Position numbers and translations under genes: made by a program
Notes under the pieces: generated by a model
What the model saw: the letters and a program-made list of their open reading frames with translations, nothing else
Database searches by the model: none
What the model was told of the DNA's origin: nothing
From: Cephalopachus bancanus
Taxonomy: Eukaryota; Chordata; Mammalia; Primates; Tarsiidae
Assembly (NCBI GenBank): GCA_027257055.1
Contig: JAPVLO010000044.1
Span: 5,580,001 to 5,644,000, forward strand
DNA length: 64,000 nucleotides
Reading direction: 5' to 3'
Shown: piece after piece, positions 23,775 to 36,007 of the stretch
Numbering within the stretch: position 1 is the stretch's first letter
How the letters are laid out: the number at the start of each line of letters is the position of its first letter

Positions 23775-24330
23775 AGGGGAGACCCCCCGTAAAAAATGGA
23801 ATTTATTTATAAAAAATTGTATATTTGCACGTTTAAACTTCAGTCACCTTCAAAGTACTCTCTATTTGGTGCAATACGCCTATCAAGACACTGTTTCCAC
23901 TGCTCAAAACAGTTTTTGAATTTGTCAATTTTAATGCCTTTTAGTGCTTCTGCCGTTTTTTGTTTCACCTCTTCTACATCCACAAAAGGTTTCTCCTTGA
24001 GAACTTTTTTTGTACGGGGAAACAAAAAAAGTTTACCGGGGTGAGATCAGGTGAATACTGAGGGTGTGGCATAGGGGGCAAGCTGTTTTGGGTCAAAAAC
24101 TGCTGAACACTCAGAACTGGTGTGAGCAGGTGCACTTATAAGTCACCCAGCATGAAATGGGCAAATACATTGAAAGAATCTCCAAAAAAAATTCACTGAA
24201 ACTGATTGCAGTCTCACAACAATGCTAGGTAGTGTACTGATGCCAATGGTTTCCTCAGACACTTACCTAGTGGGGGAAGCCTGTACTACAAGGAGCCTGC
24301 CCAAAAAATAATTCTGGTTTGTATTTTTTT
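23775..24330 (-). mobile_element. Mariner-like DNA transposon remnant
   Basis: The minus strand encodes the C-terminal part of a Tc1/mariner transposase. The DNA beyond the stop at 23840 runs to TACGGGGGGTCTCC near 23780, which may be the 3' terminal repeat. The N-terminal half, with the DNA-binding domain and first two acidic catalytic residues, is absent or unreadable, so the copy cannot move by itself. The right limit is approximate because no matching inverted repeat was found. Confidence 0.8.
23840..24025 (-). pseudogene. Mariner transposase C-terminus, broken
   Basis: Sixty-one open codons end with the mariner-type C-terminus N-R-E-Y-F-E-G-D and contain V-D-V-E-E-V-K-Q-K-T, followed by F-K-N-C-F-E-Q-W-K. 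The upstream part (about 24026-24130) is readable only after a frameshift. It includes P-Q-Y-S-P-D-L-T-P, whose Asp (24046-24048) corresponds to the last catalytic acid of DD34D mariners. The well-preserved protein ending compared with the older repeats around it suggests a fairly recent element. Confidence 0.85.
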
Positions 24331-24409
24331 AGTCCCCCGTGCACATGAGATCATTTATTGAAATCTGCTGACTGATTTGGTTGGCTGGATTAACAACAAG
24401 TCTCTCTTT

Positions 24410-24504
24410 AGAAAAAAAAGTATATATGACCAGGGCCCTTGAGGGGGCACAGGCTACGGATCTGCCAGGGGCTACGAAGCTAAGCAGAAAAAAAGTATAT
24501 ATGA
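24410..24504 (+). mobile_element. 56-bp GC-rich insert flanked by 19-bp repeat
   Basis: The sequence AG-A(7-8)-GTATATATGA occurs at 24410-24429 and again at 24486-24504. Between the copies lie 56 bases (24430-24485) that are about 60% GC in AT-rich surroundings, with CCAGGGCCCTTGAGGGGGCA, GGATCTGCCAGGGGC and GAAGCTAAGC. A long repeat starting in an A-run is what L1-mediated insertion leaves. The source RNA is unknown. GAAGCTAAGCAG resembles a piece of 5S rRNA, but the rest does not match. Confidence 0.5.
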
Positions 24505-24696
24505 ACATATATATAAAATTCTTTGGGGGGTGTCACAGACTGGTTAAGAACCTCTGAATTAAAATTATATGTTTTATGATTGTGTGTTTTATATTGTAAA
24601 AGCCTTGCTTTGAACAAAATTTTTAGTAGCTTTACTTTTAAATTTCTTAAGATTTTACTAAACATACACATTTATATGTTAGTGTTTTAAAATGTG

Positions 24697-24995
24697 CACC
24701 ATAACACCATGTAATCCCAGTACTTTGGGAGGCCGAGGCAAGAGAATTGCCAGAGCCTGCAGGTTCGAGACCAGCCTGGGCAACATGGCGAGACTTTGTC
24801 TCTACAACAAATCAAAAAATTAGTTGGGTGTGGTGGCACTTGCCTGTAGTTCCAGCTACTTGGAAGGCTGAGGCGAAGGATTACCTGAGCCCAATAGATC
24901 AAAGCTGCGGTGACTGTGAGCAATGTGCCACTGCACTCCAGCCTGAGTGATGGAGTGAGACTTCGACTCCAAAAAATAAATACATACATACATAA
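24697..24995 (+). mobile_element. Alu SINE, dimeric
   Basis: CCCAGTACTTTGGGAGGCCG, CTCTACAACAAATCAAAAAA linker, CTGCACTCCAGCCTGAGTGA, tail with (CATA)3 at 24982-24994. The open frames on both strands here are Alu shadows. Confidence 0.93.
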
Positions 24996-24999
24996 AATG

Positions 25000-25775
25000 T
25001 GCAGCATATAGGATATAGTAAAATTAAGAAACATAACTGTATCTCCCCTGTTTTAATAACTTTAGGTAGTTTATCAGTAAACTTTAAAAATATATTAGTG
25101 AACTTTTGAAAGTTTAAATAGTCCACAATACTTTTTTTAAAGTTGTGTATTTTTAGTTGGATATTGTCAAAAAACAAAACTCCTAATGAGTCTAAAATAT
25201 AAATATTAATATATCCAAAATATGTATTTTTCTATTAAAAGGAATAGGTCTGTGAATTGCAGCCTACCTTCCGTCTTTCACTTCATCCCACTTCCTTTGA
25301 ACCAAACAAGGGAAGTGACTGACAGCCAGCAAGTCAGCATGATGTCAGACATTTACCATTTAGTTGATAAAGAAAGTAATGCTTGAATAAATCTTTTAAG
25401 TGACAAAAAGAAGCCTATACCAAAGAGGAGTGTTTAGATGGCTACCAGCTCACTTGTCTTTAAAAAAGAATATACAAGATAGAAATACATCAAAAGAGTA
25501 ATATTGGTTGTGTTAAAGTTGGATAATAGGTTATCTTACTCCCTATTTTCTAAATTTTCTGTTCTGTTGGTTAGACTAATTTAATGTTAATTTAATAGTG
25601 AAAAAGTAAATTATAGAAAAGTAATAATAAACAGTGGCAAGAAATCAAAATATGTACTTATTGCTCAGTAATTTATTTTTAAGTATTAGAATTTATATCA
25701 TGGAATTCGTAATTTCATATAAAATTTATTCTATCTTCTTTGTGACCTGAACAGCTCCTTTAGAAATGGTCATTC
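25000..25775. other. Unique AT-rich DNA, no gene recognised
   Basis: No long frame and no named repeat. A short open stretch at 25316-25386 follows an acceptor-like sequence, but its phase does not fit the candidate exon chain. Confidence 0.5.
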
Positions 25776-25777
25776 AT

Positions 25778-25930
25778 AATCAGGTTTGTTGGCGTACTTT
25801 TATAATCCCAACTACTCAGGTGACTGAAGCAAAAGAATCACTTGCGTCTAGGAGGATGAGATGCAGTGAATTATGATCGAGCCACTGCACTTTGACCTTG
25901 GCTGGAGCAAGACCCTTTCTCAAAAGGGAA
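25778..25930 (+). mobile_element. Alu monomer, old
   Basis: CCCAACTACTCAGGTGACTG, GAGGATGAGATGCAGTGAAT, GAGCCACTGCACTTTGACC, ending CAAGACCCTTTCTC. Single-arm and diverged. Confidence 0.75.
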
Positions 25931-25935
25931 GGAGA

Positions 25936-26230
25936 GTGCCAGGCTCAGTGGCTCCGCCTGTAATCCCCGCACTTTAGGAGGCTGAGGCGAGTGGACTGCA
26001 TGAGCCCATAGGTTCAAGACCAGCCTGGGCAACTTGGCGAGACCTTGTCTCTACAATAAATTAAAAAATTAGCTGGGCATGGTAGCATGTTCCTGTAGTT
26101 CCAGCTTCTTGGAAGACTGAGGCATAAGGATCGCTGGAGCACAGCAGGTCGACGCTGGGGTGACCAAGAGCATGCCACTGCATTCCAGCCTGGGCAATGG
26201 AGTAAGACTCCAACTCAAAAAAAAAAAATA
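25936..26230 (+). mobile_element. Young dimeric Alu
   Basis: GCCAGGCTCAGTGGCTCCGC, CTACAATAAATTAAAAAATT linker, GAGCACAGCAGGTCGACGCT, A-tail 26217-26229. It directly follows the old monomer. Confidence 0.95.
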
Positions 26231-26402
26231 GGTAAGGAGAGAGGAAGGAAGGAATTGCCACTGTTGGAAGGTAGGGAAAAGAAAAAAAGTATCATGTAGT
26301 TACATAGAGTTTTTAAGTCCTACAAATAAAATGCAAGAATTAGACTTTTTAAAAGAATGAGACCTCTGTTCTTAAAATATTGTGCTGTATACTATGTAAG
26401 AT

Positions 26403-26632
26403 AGCAAAGATCTTTTTTTTTTTTTTGATTTGGAGTCTCACTCTGTTGCCCAGACTGGAGTGCAGTGGCCGCTCCCGGGCTCGACCCACTGGGCTCCAGT
26501 GATCCTTCTGCCTCAGCCTTCCGGGTAGCCGGAATTACAGGCACGCACTACCATGCCCGTCTGATTTTTTGATTTATTGTAGAGATGAGGTCTCACCAAG
26601 TTGCCCAGGCAGGTCACGAAAGCAAAGATCTT
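26403..26632 (-). mobile_element. 5'-truncated Alu with exact 12-bp TSD
   Basis: AGCAAAGATCTT occurs at 26403-26414 and 26621-26632. The Alu reads from its T-run (26411 on) to GTTGCCCAGGCAGGTCACGA, stopping about 75 bases short of the normal 5' end. Part of the right-arm GGCCACCGCAGCC region is also missing. Confidence 0.95.
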
Positions 26633-26639
26633 AAAGGCA

Positions 26640-29290
26640 AGATTCTTACCTTTAAGAAATTTATAGTCCAGTTGGGAAGACAAAAGATAAATATGCCAAA
26701 AATAAACACAAAAATAAAGCAAGAAATAACTGCCACAATACAACACAACATAGGAGAAAACAAACTGTTATTTCATTGTTATGAAATTAATGCCACAGAA
26801 AAAGTGCACATCTAAGTGCTACCTAAGTCTTGTGGCAATAAAGATTCTAAGCTGAGTAGGGATAGGAAAGCCTCGTGGAAGAAGCGGGGATTTTGTCCTA
26901 GACTTTAAAGGAAATCTAAGATTTGGCTAAAAATGTGTGGAAGCATGAAAATAGCATGTTAATGATTAACAAATAGACCGATTTGGCTTGAATAGTTTCT
27001 GCAAAAGTTTGTATGTTTTGTAGCAACATATAAATGGCCTGTGAACATGCTGGATTACCAAATGAATAAAAGATAAGCCAATGTCTATTCTGTATAAGGG
27101 ATGGGAAGTAGTCAAACAATTTTGAGCATTTCTTTTAAACCACCTTTTTAATTAACTTCAGAAAGTAGAGTTGAAAAAAGAAGAAAGTAAAATTGAACAA
27201 AATCTTCTGCTCTGGTAGAATATGTGTAAGGTCATACTTCTTGGACATGGACTAGGAATTGAGGGAAAGATTATTAAAATCTCTAAGTTAGCTGAGATTT
27301 TTATATCAAAAAAGAGGCAGATTTAAATATTATTAGTGTACTGTATTTTTTTTAGGGATGGAAACCATCAGGAGACAGGTTAGGAACTGAAGTGTTGAGA
27401 GGTGGAGCTAGAACTGCATCAACATATGGAGGGGCAAGTGTGAGAAACTTTGCGAGGAAAGAATTCATAAATTTGCTGATTGGTTCAACACTAGAGAGGG
27501 TAAAAAAGTAAAATTTAAAAATTGACTCCGAATGACCCAAAGAATGATCATACATCATAAAGATAAGTAACCCAGGAGAGAAAGCTGGATTGGACGCTAA
27601 GATACTTTAGAGTCAACACATTCGTCATTCTGGGGTGAAACATCAAAGCCAGAACATTTGACAGACCAAAGTTGAGCAGTAAAGCCAAAGTGGGTGTGAT
27701 CGTCCATTAAGAGCAAAGAAGTCAAGACCTGGATGAGCCCTCCAAGGAAGAAAATGTAAGATAAAGGCTGACGAGGGCTAAGAAGGGGAAAGAAAAGGAT
27801 TGCTAAATGCTAAAAGAAACTATTTGGCAGTTATTAAAATGTGGTAAAAGAGAACGACCAAGAAAAGCCCTTTAGGTTTACAGTTTAACGGGGCATTAAT
27901 GGAACAAAAGTTACCATTGTAGAATTTTCGGATCAGTCCTTGAGCCATAGAAGTTACCCAATAAATAGTGACTGCTACTTGGAAGTCTCAGATGAGATTC
28001 TGGGCCCTAGTCTCATGTTTGGAAGATCTGCAATCCTTAGATGTCTCTCATCACTAAGCAGTCATCCAGAAAGGAATGTATGTCTTCTAGAAGACATGAT
28101 TTCCATCTTGTCCTACTATATCATCCTTATAAACTGTTGGAGTTGAGTTTTTTCCTAGGTAGGCTCTGAATATCAAATTCTAGAATTTCTATAAAGATGA
28201 TGTCTATTATATAGGACAAAAAGTTGAATAGAAATAAAGTATTTTTTTCTATCAAAAAAACTACATAGGACCAGACTTAGAGAAAACATTAATTTTGTAT
28301 GTAGTACTAGATGGAGTGGAAGTCAGTAAAAAGCTACAAAACTAAGGGTCTAACAGAAACCTTATACAGAAGGTTACCCTTTTTTAAAGATTGAATCATT
28401 TTAAATGTCATATAAATTTATGTCACCTGGTCTGATGCTAACTCTTGTGTATTAGATCATCACAAGAAGATCCTACTTTTTTCTTCAAATGAAGGGAGAA
28501 TACAGGGTGAAGCCTTGGAATTGTCAATCAGGTCTCCTAGATAATTCTAATAAGCAAAGGAGCTAATGAAAATCAAAAACTTTGTCATCCATGAAAGTTA
28601 TTAGCATATTGAAACATCTTGAACAACTTACAGATGGTATCATTGATGGCTGACACCAAATCTGATACAACAGAGTATGCCCAGGGCTAGCACAGTAGTT
28701 AACCAATGATATTTATTAAAGTGAAGGAGAAAGAGAAACTCCACAGTAAAGTTGTTTTATGAAGTCTTTATAATGCTTGTAAAAATTCAGATGTTAATTC
28801 CAAGTTAACCATGCTAGGACTGAAATGCTTATTTTGAAACGTGTATGACAGTTACTCCCCTTGTTTTACAATTAGGTATATTCAGTAACAATCTGACAAA
28901 TGAAAATTATTTCTTGTTACTGCTTGATCTGAAAATAAAAGCAAATCTAATGAGCCATGCCTGGAAATTTAAATTTTATATTTAATCTGAATGCTAATTG
29001 ATAATTCAGTGCTTATATTCTCGTTTACAAAAGAATTTCAGAAGTGAGATGCCTTTAAATAGACAGGTGATGATTATATTATAAAAGAGGCTAGATAGGA
29101 GAAAGTTTCTGAACTTGGCCTTATTATGTGAGTCATTTAAGAGCTGCCTTTTGTTTTAAAGTCTTAATGTATTTTTCTGTTTGTTTCTTATTGTTGAAAA
29201 TTGGCTGCTCCTTTGTTACATAGTTTTATTACTTTTTTCATTTAAAAGGGACACAAAATAAATAAAACATAAAATAAATAAAACATAAAA
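26640..29290. other. Mostly unique DNA with possible ancient repeat
   Basis: No gene recognised. 27560-27800 is purine-rich and resembles the unnamed ancient repeat at 29810-30560. The frames at 26916-27119, 27352-27558 and 27940-28146 lack splice or start support. The end at 29255-29296 is an AAATAAAACATA-type simple repeat. Confidence 0.45.
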
Positions 29291-29296
29291 TAAAAG

Positions 29297-29445
29297 GGAC
29301 GCTGGAAGACTGAGGCGGAAGGATCACCTAAACCCAGTAGGTCGAGGCTGCGGTGTCCATGGGCATGCCACTGCACTCCAGCCTGGGTGACAAGAGTGAG
29401 ATTCCAACTCAAAAAAATAAATAATAATAATAATAATAAAAGGAA
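29297..29445 (+). mobile_element. 5'-truncated Alu right arm
   Basis: It begins GCTGGAAGACTGAGGCGGAA, includes CAGTAGGTCGAGGCTGCGG, and has an A-rich tail that expanded into (AAT)6 at 29419-29438. ATAAAAGGGAC before and ATAAAAGGAAC after are a likely duplication. Confidence 0.88.
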
Positions 29446-29809
29446 CACTGAACTCTAATAGAGAATTATCAACAAAACAGAAAAATGTTTGAGGATTCAG
29501 ATAGTCTCTCTTAAAGGTACTACTATATCACTGTTATCTCCAGTTAGAATTTATCAAGTAAATACAAACATAGAATACTTTAATATGTGTAATATGGACA
29601 AATATAAGTGCTGGGTTCAAGGAACTTGAAATATAATAATTTTATTTTCTTTCAATGAATTGTATGGTACAAGGCATATTAGTTTAATCAAATAATTCAG
29701 TCTGTTCCTTAAAATTGTGTAGAGGAGGTCAGTTTTTCTTGAATTTAGTTTCCTTTTCATTTTGTAATGAAAGATTTCTACTGTGTACAAAGTGTTGATT
29801 AATGTATTC

Positions 29810-30560
29810 AAAAAAATTTTTGAGTGCCTACTATTTGGACTGGCACTGTTCTAGATGCTTGGCACATAGCGAGGTATGAAGCATGCAAAAATCCTACTCT
29901 CATGGAGTTTAAATTGTGTTGCAGGAGGAAAGACAAAAACAAAGATATTAGTAAGGAATTTTTAGAAAGTGCTAAAGCTTTGAGGAAATTAAACAAAGTG
30001 CTGTCATAGGAGATGACAAGGACTGTTTTAGATAGATGGTTGGAGGTCACATTTAGGAATGCCAGAGTGAAGGTTCTAAGGCAAAAATGAGTTTGATGTG
30101 CAAGGAACAAAGAGATGGCTGGCACTTAGCCAGGTCTTTAGGGCTTTGTGTACCAAGAAAATAAGGAGTTTGGATTTTATTCTAAATGTAATTGGAAGCT
30201 CTAAGGAGATAAGTTAAGAAGATAATGCAATTAACCAGGCAAAACTATGGTGACTTGGACGAGGACAGTCACCAAAAATGGAGAGAAGTAGTCTTATTTA
30301 GGATATATTAGAGAAAAAGTTGGCAGGACATGGTGATAGATTAGATGTTGGAGGGAAGATGAAAAGAATGACTTCTAGAGTTTTTGCTTAAACATCTGTA
30401 TGGCTGTGCCATTTGATGAGTTTAGGAAAGGAGAAGGAAGAGGAACTTTGGAGTTCTGTTCATCAGTAGTTTTGTTCAGAACATGTTAAGGTTGAGGTGT
30501 CTGTTAAAAACCAAAACAACATCCAAGTGGAAGATGCAAGCTAAGGAGAAACAGAGTTGA
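29810..30560 (+). repeat. Ancient mammalian interspersed repeat
   Basis: Ordered phrases TTGAGTGCCTACTATTTGGA, CTGTTCTAGATGCTTGGCAC, CTCTCATGGAGTTTAAATTG, GGATTTTATTCTAAATGTAA, GTAATTGGAAGCTCTAAGG and ACATGTTAAGGTTGAGGTGT belong to a common ancient mammalian repeat. I cannot name it reliably. The minus frame at 29808-30125 is a shadow. Confidence 0.55.
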
Positions 30561-30629
30561 ATGTCAGCATCTACTTATTTATCTACCTTTTAGAAGAGGG
30601 AGAATGGATAAATGTAGGAGTGCTAGTCC

Positions 30630-31030
30630 AAGCCATCCTGCCTTTTGTCCTAACCCTTTATGGCCGACCTCCAGCCTCACTGGCTTCCTTGTGTTCTTCA
30701 GCTTGCCCCTCTTGAGGGCCTTGGTCCTTGCTCATCCCTCTGCATGGAGCTCTTTCTCCAGGTAGTCTTCATGGCTCACTCCCTTACTACCTTCTGGTTC
30801 CCTGGCTATTCTATTTAAAATTGTAAACCCTACCCCCCAGCACTCCTGACTTCCCTTTCCCTTTATTTTTTTCTATTTATCACCATCTGACATAGTATAC
30901 ATTCTAATCATATCCCCTCATGAGAACTCCATTGCTGTGTTTTGTTCTCTGTTTTATCTGTCATGCCTTTAGCAGTGCTAGTCACATTGAATTCACATTC
31001 TAATGAATGATCATGAATAAATTATGTAAT
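30630..31030 (+). mobile_element. L2 LINE 3' end
   Basis: CATGGAGCTCTTTCTCCAGG, ACTCCCTTACTACCTTCTGG, TATTTATCACCATCTGACAT, GAGAACTCCATTGCTGTGTT, ending ATTCTAATGAATGATCATGA: the usual order at the 3' end of L2, plus orientation. Confidence 0.75.
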
Positions 31031-31039
31031 TAAATGAAA

Positions 31040-33190
31040 AATACTCTAAATATATATTAAATAGTCTATATTAATATTGAATAATTAATTTTAAAATGTC
31101 ATAATTGGTTTTTAAGAATTGAGCCCAAATTTAGGGTATCTTAAGTATACCTTCAGCCATAACCCTAAACCAAAACTTCATCATTCTTATGATGAAGACT
31201 GGTAAATCATTGCTTTTGCTTATTTTGACTAAAGTTAAGCAATTAAACTAAAAATTGCTCAGAATCTCTAAAATAAGTGGATGCTGTTTTCAGTAGGAGA
31301 CATCCTGGATTCTTATAATTGTAATTTTTAATTTTCCTGTTTCCTTTTTCTAATTCATGAATTCTGGCTAATCAGCAATGTGCATGTTCTATATTCTGTA
31401 TTATCACTTAATATTTAAATAGATAACTATTAGCACAACTTAATATCCTTTTGATTTTTACAGTGCCAATTTTGTTTTAATGTGATCAAAGTCATAGTAA
31501 TCACCTTAAACAGCTGTCCCTCCCACCTACTGTACCTTTGTGTTTCTTAGCGTGCCCTGCCCGAATTCCACCAAAGAAAGACAAAGCTATTGTATATTTT
31601 TAGTAAAACAATTATTTTATGTGCTCACATTGCTATATAGCACCTAAAGTGGCTAGATATTCTTAGAGTACTCTTCTAATATTTGCAGTACTCTTCAGAC
31701 AAATAATAAATTCAGTTCATCATTATTTCCTTTTCATTCCATGTCACTGTGGTGATTGCAGTGTAGTAGTTGCCATAGCAAAAGTGATTACTCCCTGAGT
31801 TTCTACTTTGTAATAAAGATTTTTGTTAGGCATTTATGTTGGTGAGTCATGGATGCCAGATATGATTCTGATGAATATTTTGAATGCTTTTTATTGGAAA
31901 TGATAATTTATATAAAATTACTACTTCATAGTCTTGATTTTATTCAAACTCAGCATTTAATGCAGACTAGACTGCATTAATTACTTTTAAGGTATACAAA
32001 TATGAAGAAAAACTAGGACCCTATGTTCCTGAAGCCATCGTGTACAAGTTTGTGTGTAGTAAATTCTTGCCTTTCTAGATGAGAGTATTTTCTTATAAAG
32101 CTATACCTCTGATATATTATATCCTCAAAACTGTACTGTGCATTTAATTTTTAATGATGCATATTATGAATGTATACTTAGCCCTTTCAATATTAAATTT
32201 AAAATATTTAATTCTATAAGATAATGTTATATTGCTATTTTGTAATTTAATGGATGATATTTTAATACTTTTAATATAACCCAACACTAAACTGGAACAT
32301 TTTTCACTCTAAGCCTACCCTAATTAATAAGATGGATTTATAAGTGGAGCAACCCATAAAACTGTCCTGTGAACTTAACCATGCATATCTTATTACTTGA
32401 TTACAAAAGTACTGTGAAAGTGATTATTGCTGACCACTCACCTGTTGTTAGATCTTACACATACCTAGGAAGGGCCAAAAGATGGTGAGATTTATTCCTC
32501 TCTGGCATGTTTATACCTGAGGGGAATTGTCTGCTATCAGAGCGAAATAGAAGCTCATTATGTAGAGCCTAGTGCCACCCCTATTCTAAGTATCCTGCCC
32601 TGTTTTCAAACAACTCTGCCTTCCATTTTAACCCCATTTTTTTTCCATTTGCAACTCTGCGTCTTCATTCTGTATAAATGCCCATTCATTGATTAGCAAA
32701 ATCACAATTGAAATTCTTGGATGTAGGTAGGTACGCAGCTTCTCTGTGCTTAACCCTAACACACTAAAGAGTTGAGTGATGGATTGATGAGTTGGATGAA
32801 TGGTATATGATGAATGAATAGGGAGATAAATGGATAGAAGTTCTACTTACCACTTATTCAGAGCAATTCATTCTCTTAGCAGCTCTCACAAAGCAATCTC
32901 ATTCTGTTTTGTTCCACAATAGCAAGATAGTTCCCCTTTATTTCTTATTATTCATGAAGATAATAGACATTCTCTGTACTTAACCTACCCCTGCCTATCA
33001 TCACATTACCCCTAACTAATGTGTATTTAATCAAATCAAAACTGAAGGTTTCAAGTTTTTGTTAATTAGTGACATTAAAAGGATTTAGTAATTTACTATG
33101 TTGCAAATGTCTGCTTCTTTACATAATACTTAAGAATAGTTATTTTTGGCAGAAATTGTCTTATAGGAATAATTTTATGATTACCTCAAA
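31040..33190. other. Unique AT-rich DNA
   Basis: No gene or named repeat seen. A degenerate GATG/ATGA-rich tract lies at 32775-32840. Confidence 0.5.
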
Positions 33191-33199
33191 TGATCTTTC

Positions 33200-33370
33200 T
33201 AACCTCTCTGAGGTAAATAATATTACTTATCCTCATTATCAAATGTTGTTAATGGGTCTCAGAGAGCCTGAGAAATTTGACCCAGGAAATACAGCTAGGA
33301 ATGAAGTGGAAGAGCTGGGTTGTGATCCTTAAAGCTTTGTCTTTAAACACTCTGCAGCCCTCCTTTGGCA
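33200..33370 (-). mobile_element. MIR SINE fragment
   Basis: Reverse MIR core: TATCCTCATTATCAAATG, TACAGCTAGGAATGAAGTGG, AGAGCTGGGTTGTGATCC. The plus frame at 33069-33332 overlaps this and is not a gene. Confidence 0.7.
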
Positions 33371-34842
33371 TTAGTTCTTCAAATATGTGACCATATTGTA
33401 CCAGTAGTGACCTACTGGTTTATACTTGTTTTTTAAAACATATATTTTGATAGTGAGCTGTTTGCATTTGCTCCTTGCATTTTCTGAAGGTTTTTATCTT
33501 ATTATCTTTGGAATTTTTATACTGTTTGACCATTTTTCTAAGTCATCTATCTCTAAAATATGATTATCTATAGCTATAATTCTAGAATATATAATGATTA
33601 TGGATTCCAGAAAAAAATCAAAATCAAGCAGTAGTGATTTTTCTCTTGAGCTAAAACAAATTTTCAGAGAATATAAATTTCTTTTAAGTTTTGTTCATTT
33701 TTAATTGCTATATAATGTACTTTTTATAGGGATAGTGTGATGTTTTGATACATGTATCCATTGTGTAATGATCAGTAGAAGTAATTAGCAAATTCATCCC
33801 CTCAGACAGTTATCATTTCTTTGTGGTAAGAACATTGAAAATTCTCTCTTAGCTCTTTTGAAATATGCAATACATTATTGATAGCTATAGTCACTCTAAT
33901 GTACGATAGAAGACCAGAAGATACCCTGTCTATCTGACTGTAACTTTGTATCCTTTGCCGGCCCCTTTTCATTTCCCTCCTCCTTCCCTTCCCTAGCCTT
34001 TGGTAATCACTATTCTATTCTCTTCTTCTATGAGATCAACTTTTTTAGATTCTACGTATGGGATTATTCAGTGTTTGTCTTTCTATGTGGGTTTTTTCAC
34101 TTAACAAAATGTCCTTCAGGTTTATCTTTGTTGTTGTAAGTGACAGAAAATTTTTTTTCGTGGTTGAATGTTATTCCATTGTGTGTAGCTACCGCATTTT
34201 CTTTATCCATTAATACGTACATTGATGGGCACTTAGGTTATTTCCATATCTGAGTTAGCGTGACTAGTGCTATAATAAACATGGGAATGCAGATATTTCT
34301 TGAAATAGTGATTTCATTTCCTTTGGCTATATACCCAGGTTGTTAGCCGTTCTTTTTGAGAAACCTCCATACTGGTTTACATAATGGCCATCCTAATTTA
34401 CATTCCCACCAACAATGTGTCAGAGTTTCCTGTTCTCCACATCTTCACCAGTACTTGATTGCCTTTTTAATAATGGTCATTCTAACTATAGAGAGAAGTA
34501 AAATCTTATCTTGGTTTGATTTACATTTCCTGATGATTAGTGATGTTGGACATTTTTTCATATACCTACTGGTCATTTGTATGTCTTCTTTTGATAAATG
34601 TCTGTTAAAGTCTTTTGTTCATTTTTTAATCAGCCTGCTTTTTAACTATTAAATTGAGTTGTTTCTAAAGTCTGAATATTAACCCTTTGTAAGATGTATG
34701 GTTTGCAGATGTTTTTTAACCATTCTGTGTCTCTTCACCCTGTTGTTTTCCATTGCTGTACAGAAGCTTTTTAGTGTAATATAATCCTATCATCCCATTT
34801 GTCTATTGTTGCCTTTGCTGCTTGTGTTTTTGAAGTCGTGAG

Positions 34843-34858
34843 TGTGTGTGTGTGTGTA
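34843..34858. repeat. (TG)n microsatellite, short
   Basis: About eight GT units within the L1 3' region, followed by TATG. Confidence 0.9.
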
Positions 34859-35719
34859 TGTTTGAAGTCTTATCCCAAAATTTCTTTCCCAGACCAATGT
34901 CATGAAGTGTTTCCCCTATGTACTCTTTTAGTGGTTTCATAGTTCTAGGCCTTGCATTTAAGTCCTTTATCCATTTTAAATTTTGTATATAGTGAGATAT
35001 AGGGGTCAAGTTTTGCCCTTCTGGATGTGGATATCCAATTTTACATTTATCGAAGACTATCCTTTCCCCAGCGTGTGTTCTTGGCACCTTTATGAAAAGT
35101 CAGTTGGCTATGGATGCATAAATTTATATCTGGGTTCTCTAGTATCTTCTGTTGGTTTATGTGTCTGTTTTTAATGTGTGTATCATCCTATATTGGTTAC
35201 CATAGCTTTGTAGTATATTTTGAAGTTAAGTAGTATGATGGCATCTTAATACTTTAGCTGGCTTTGACTATTCGAAGTCTTTTGTACTTCTATGCAAATT
35301 TTAGAATTGCTTTTTCTATATCTGCAAAGCATGTCATTGGTATTTTGATAGAAATGTCATTGACTCAATAAGTAACTTTCGGTAATATGGTCATTTTAAC
35401 AATATTAATTCTCTAGTCTATGAATATAGGATATCTTTTCATTTATTTGAGTCCTGTCCAACTTCATTCATCAGTATTTTACAGTTTTCATTATAACAAT
35501 TTTTCATCTCTTTGGTTAAATTAATTGCTAGATATCATACTTTTCTATAGCTATTGTATACGGGATGGTTTTCTTGATTTTTTTCAGATAGTTTACAATT
35601 AGCATATAGAAATTCTACTGACTTATCTATGCAAATTTTTGTCCAACACCTTTTCTATATTTGTTCATTTGTTCTAACAGTGCTTTTGGTGAGGTCTCTA
35701 GGGTTTCCTTTTCTTTTTT

Positions 35720-36007
35720 CTTTTTTTTTTTTTTGAGTCGGAGTCTCACTCTGTCACCCAAACTGGAGTGCTGTGGCCGCTCCTGCCACCGCAGCCTCCA
35801 CCTGCTGGGCTCTGGCGATCCTTCCACCTCAGCCTTCCAAGTAGCCGGAATTACAGGCATGAGCTACCACAGTCGGCTGATTTTTTGATTTATTGTAGAG
35901 ATGAGATCTTGCTGCCCAGGCGGGTCTCGAACCCGCGGGCTCAGGCAATCTACTCACCTCAGCCTCCCAAAGGCGTGGGATTACAGGCTGAGCCACCGAG
36001 CCCGGCT
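35720..36007 (-). mobile_element. Young dimeric Alu
   Basis: GAGTCGGAGTCTCACTCTGT, TTTTTGATTTATTGTAGAGA linker, GGGTCTCGAACCCGCGGGCT, GCCACCGAGCCCGGCTG end. CpG-rich, recent copy in the old L1. Confidence 0.96.

Noticed and set aside
24475..24487. GAAGCTAAGCAG resembling 5S rRNA
   Set aside because: Only about 12 bases match; the rest of the 56-base insert does not resemble 5S, so no RNA gene is called.
25316..25386. Open stretch ending in a stop after an acceptor-like AG
   Set aside because: The readable frame needs a different phase from that supplied by the candidate exon at 21943-22027, and there is no donor.
30600..33690. Possible promoter or CpG island
   Set aside because: The region is AT-rich with very few CpGs; CpG-rich spots in the window are all within young Alus.
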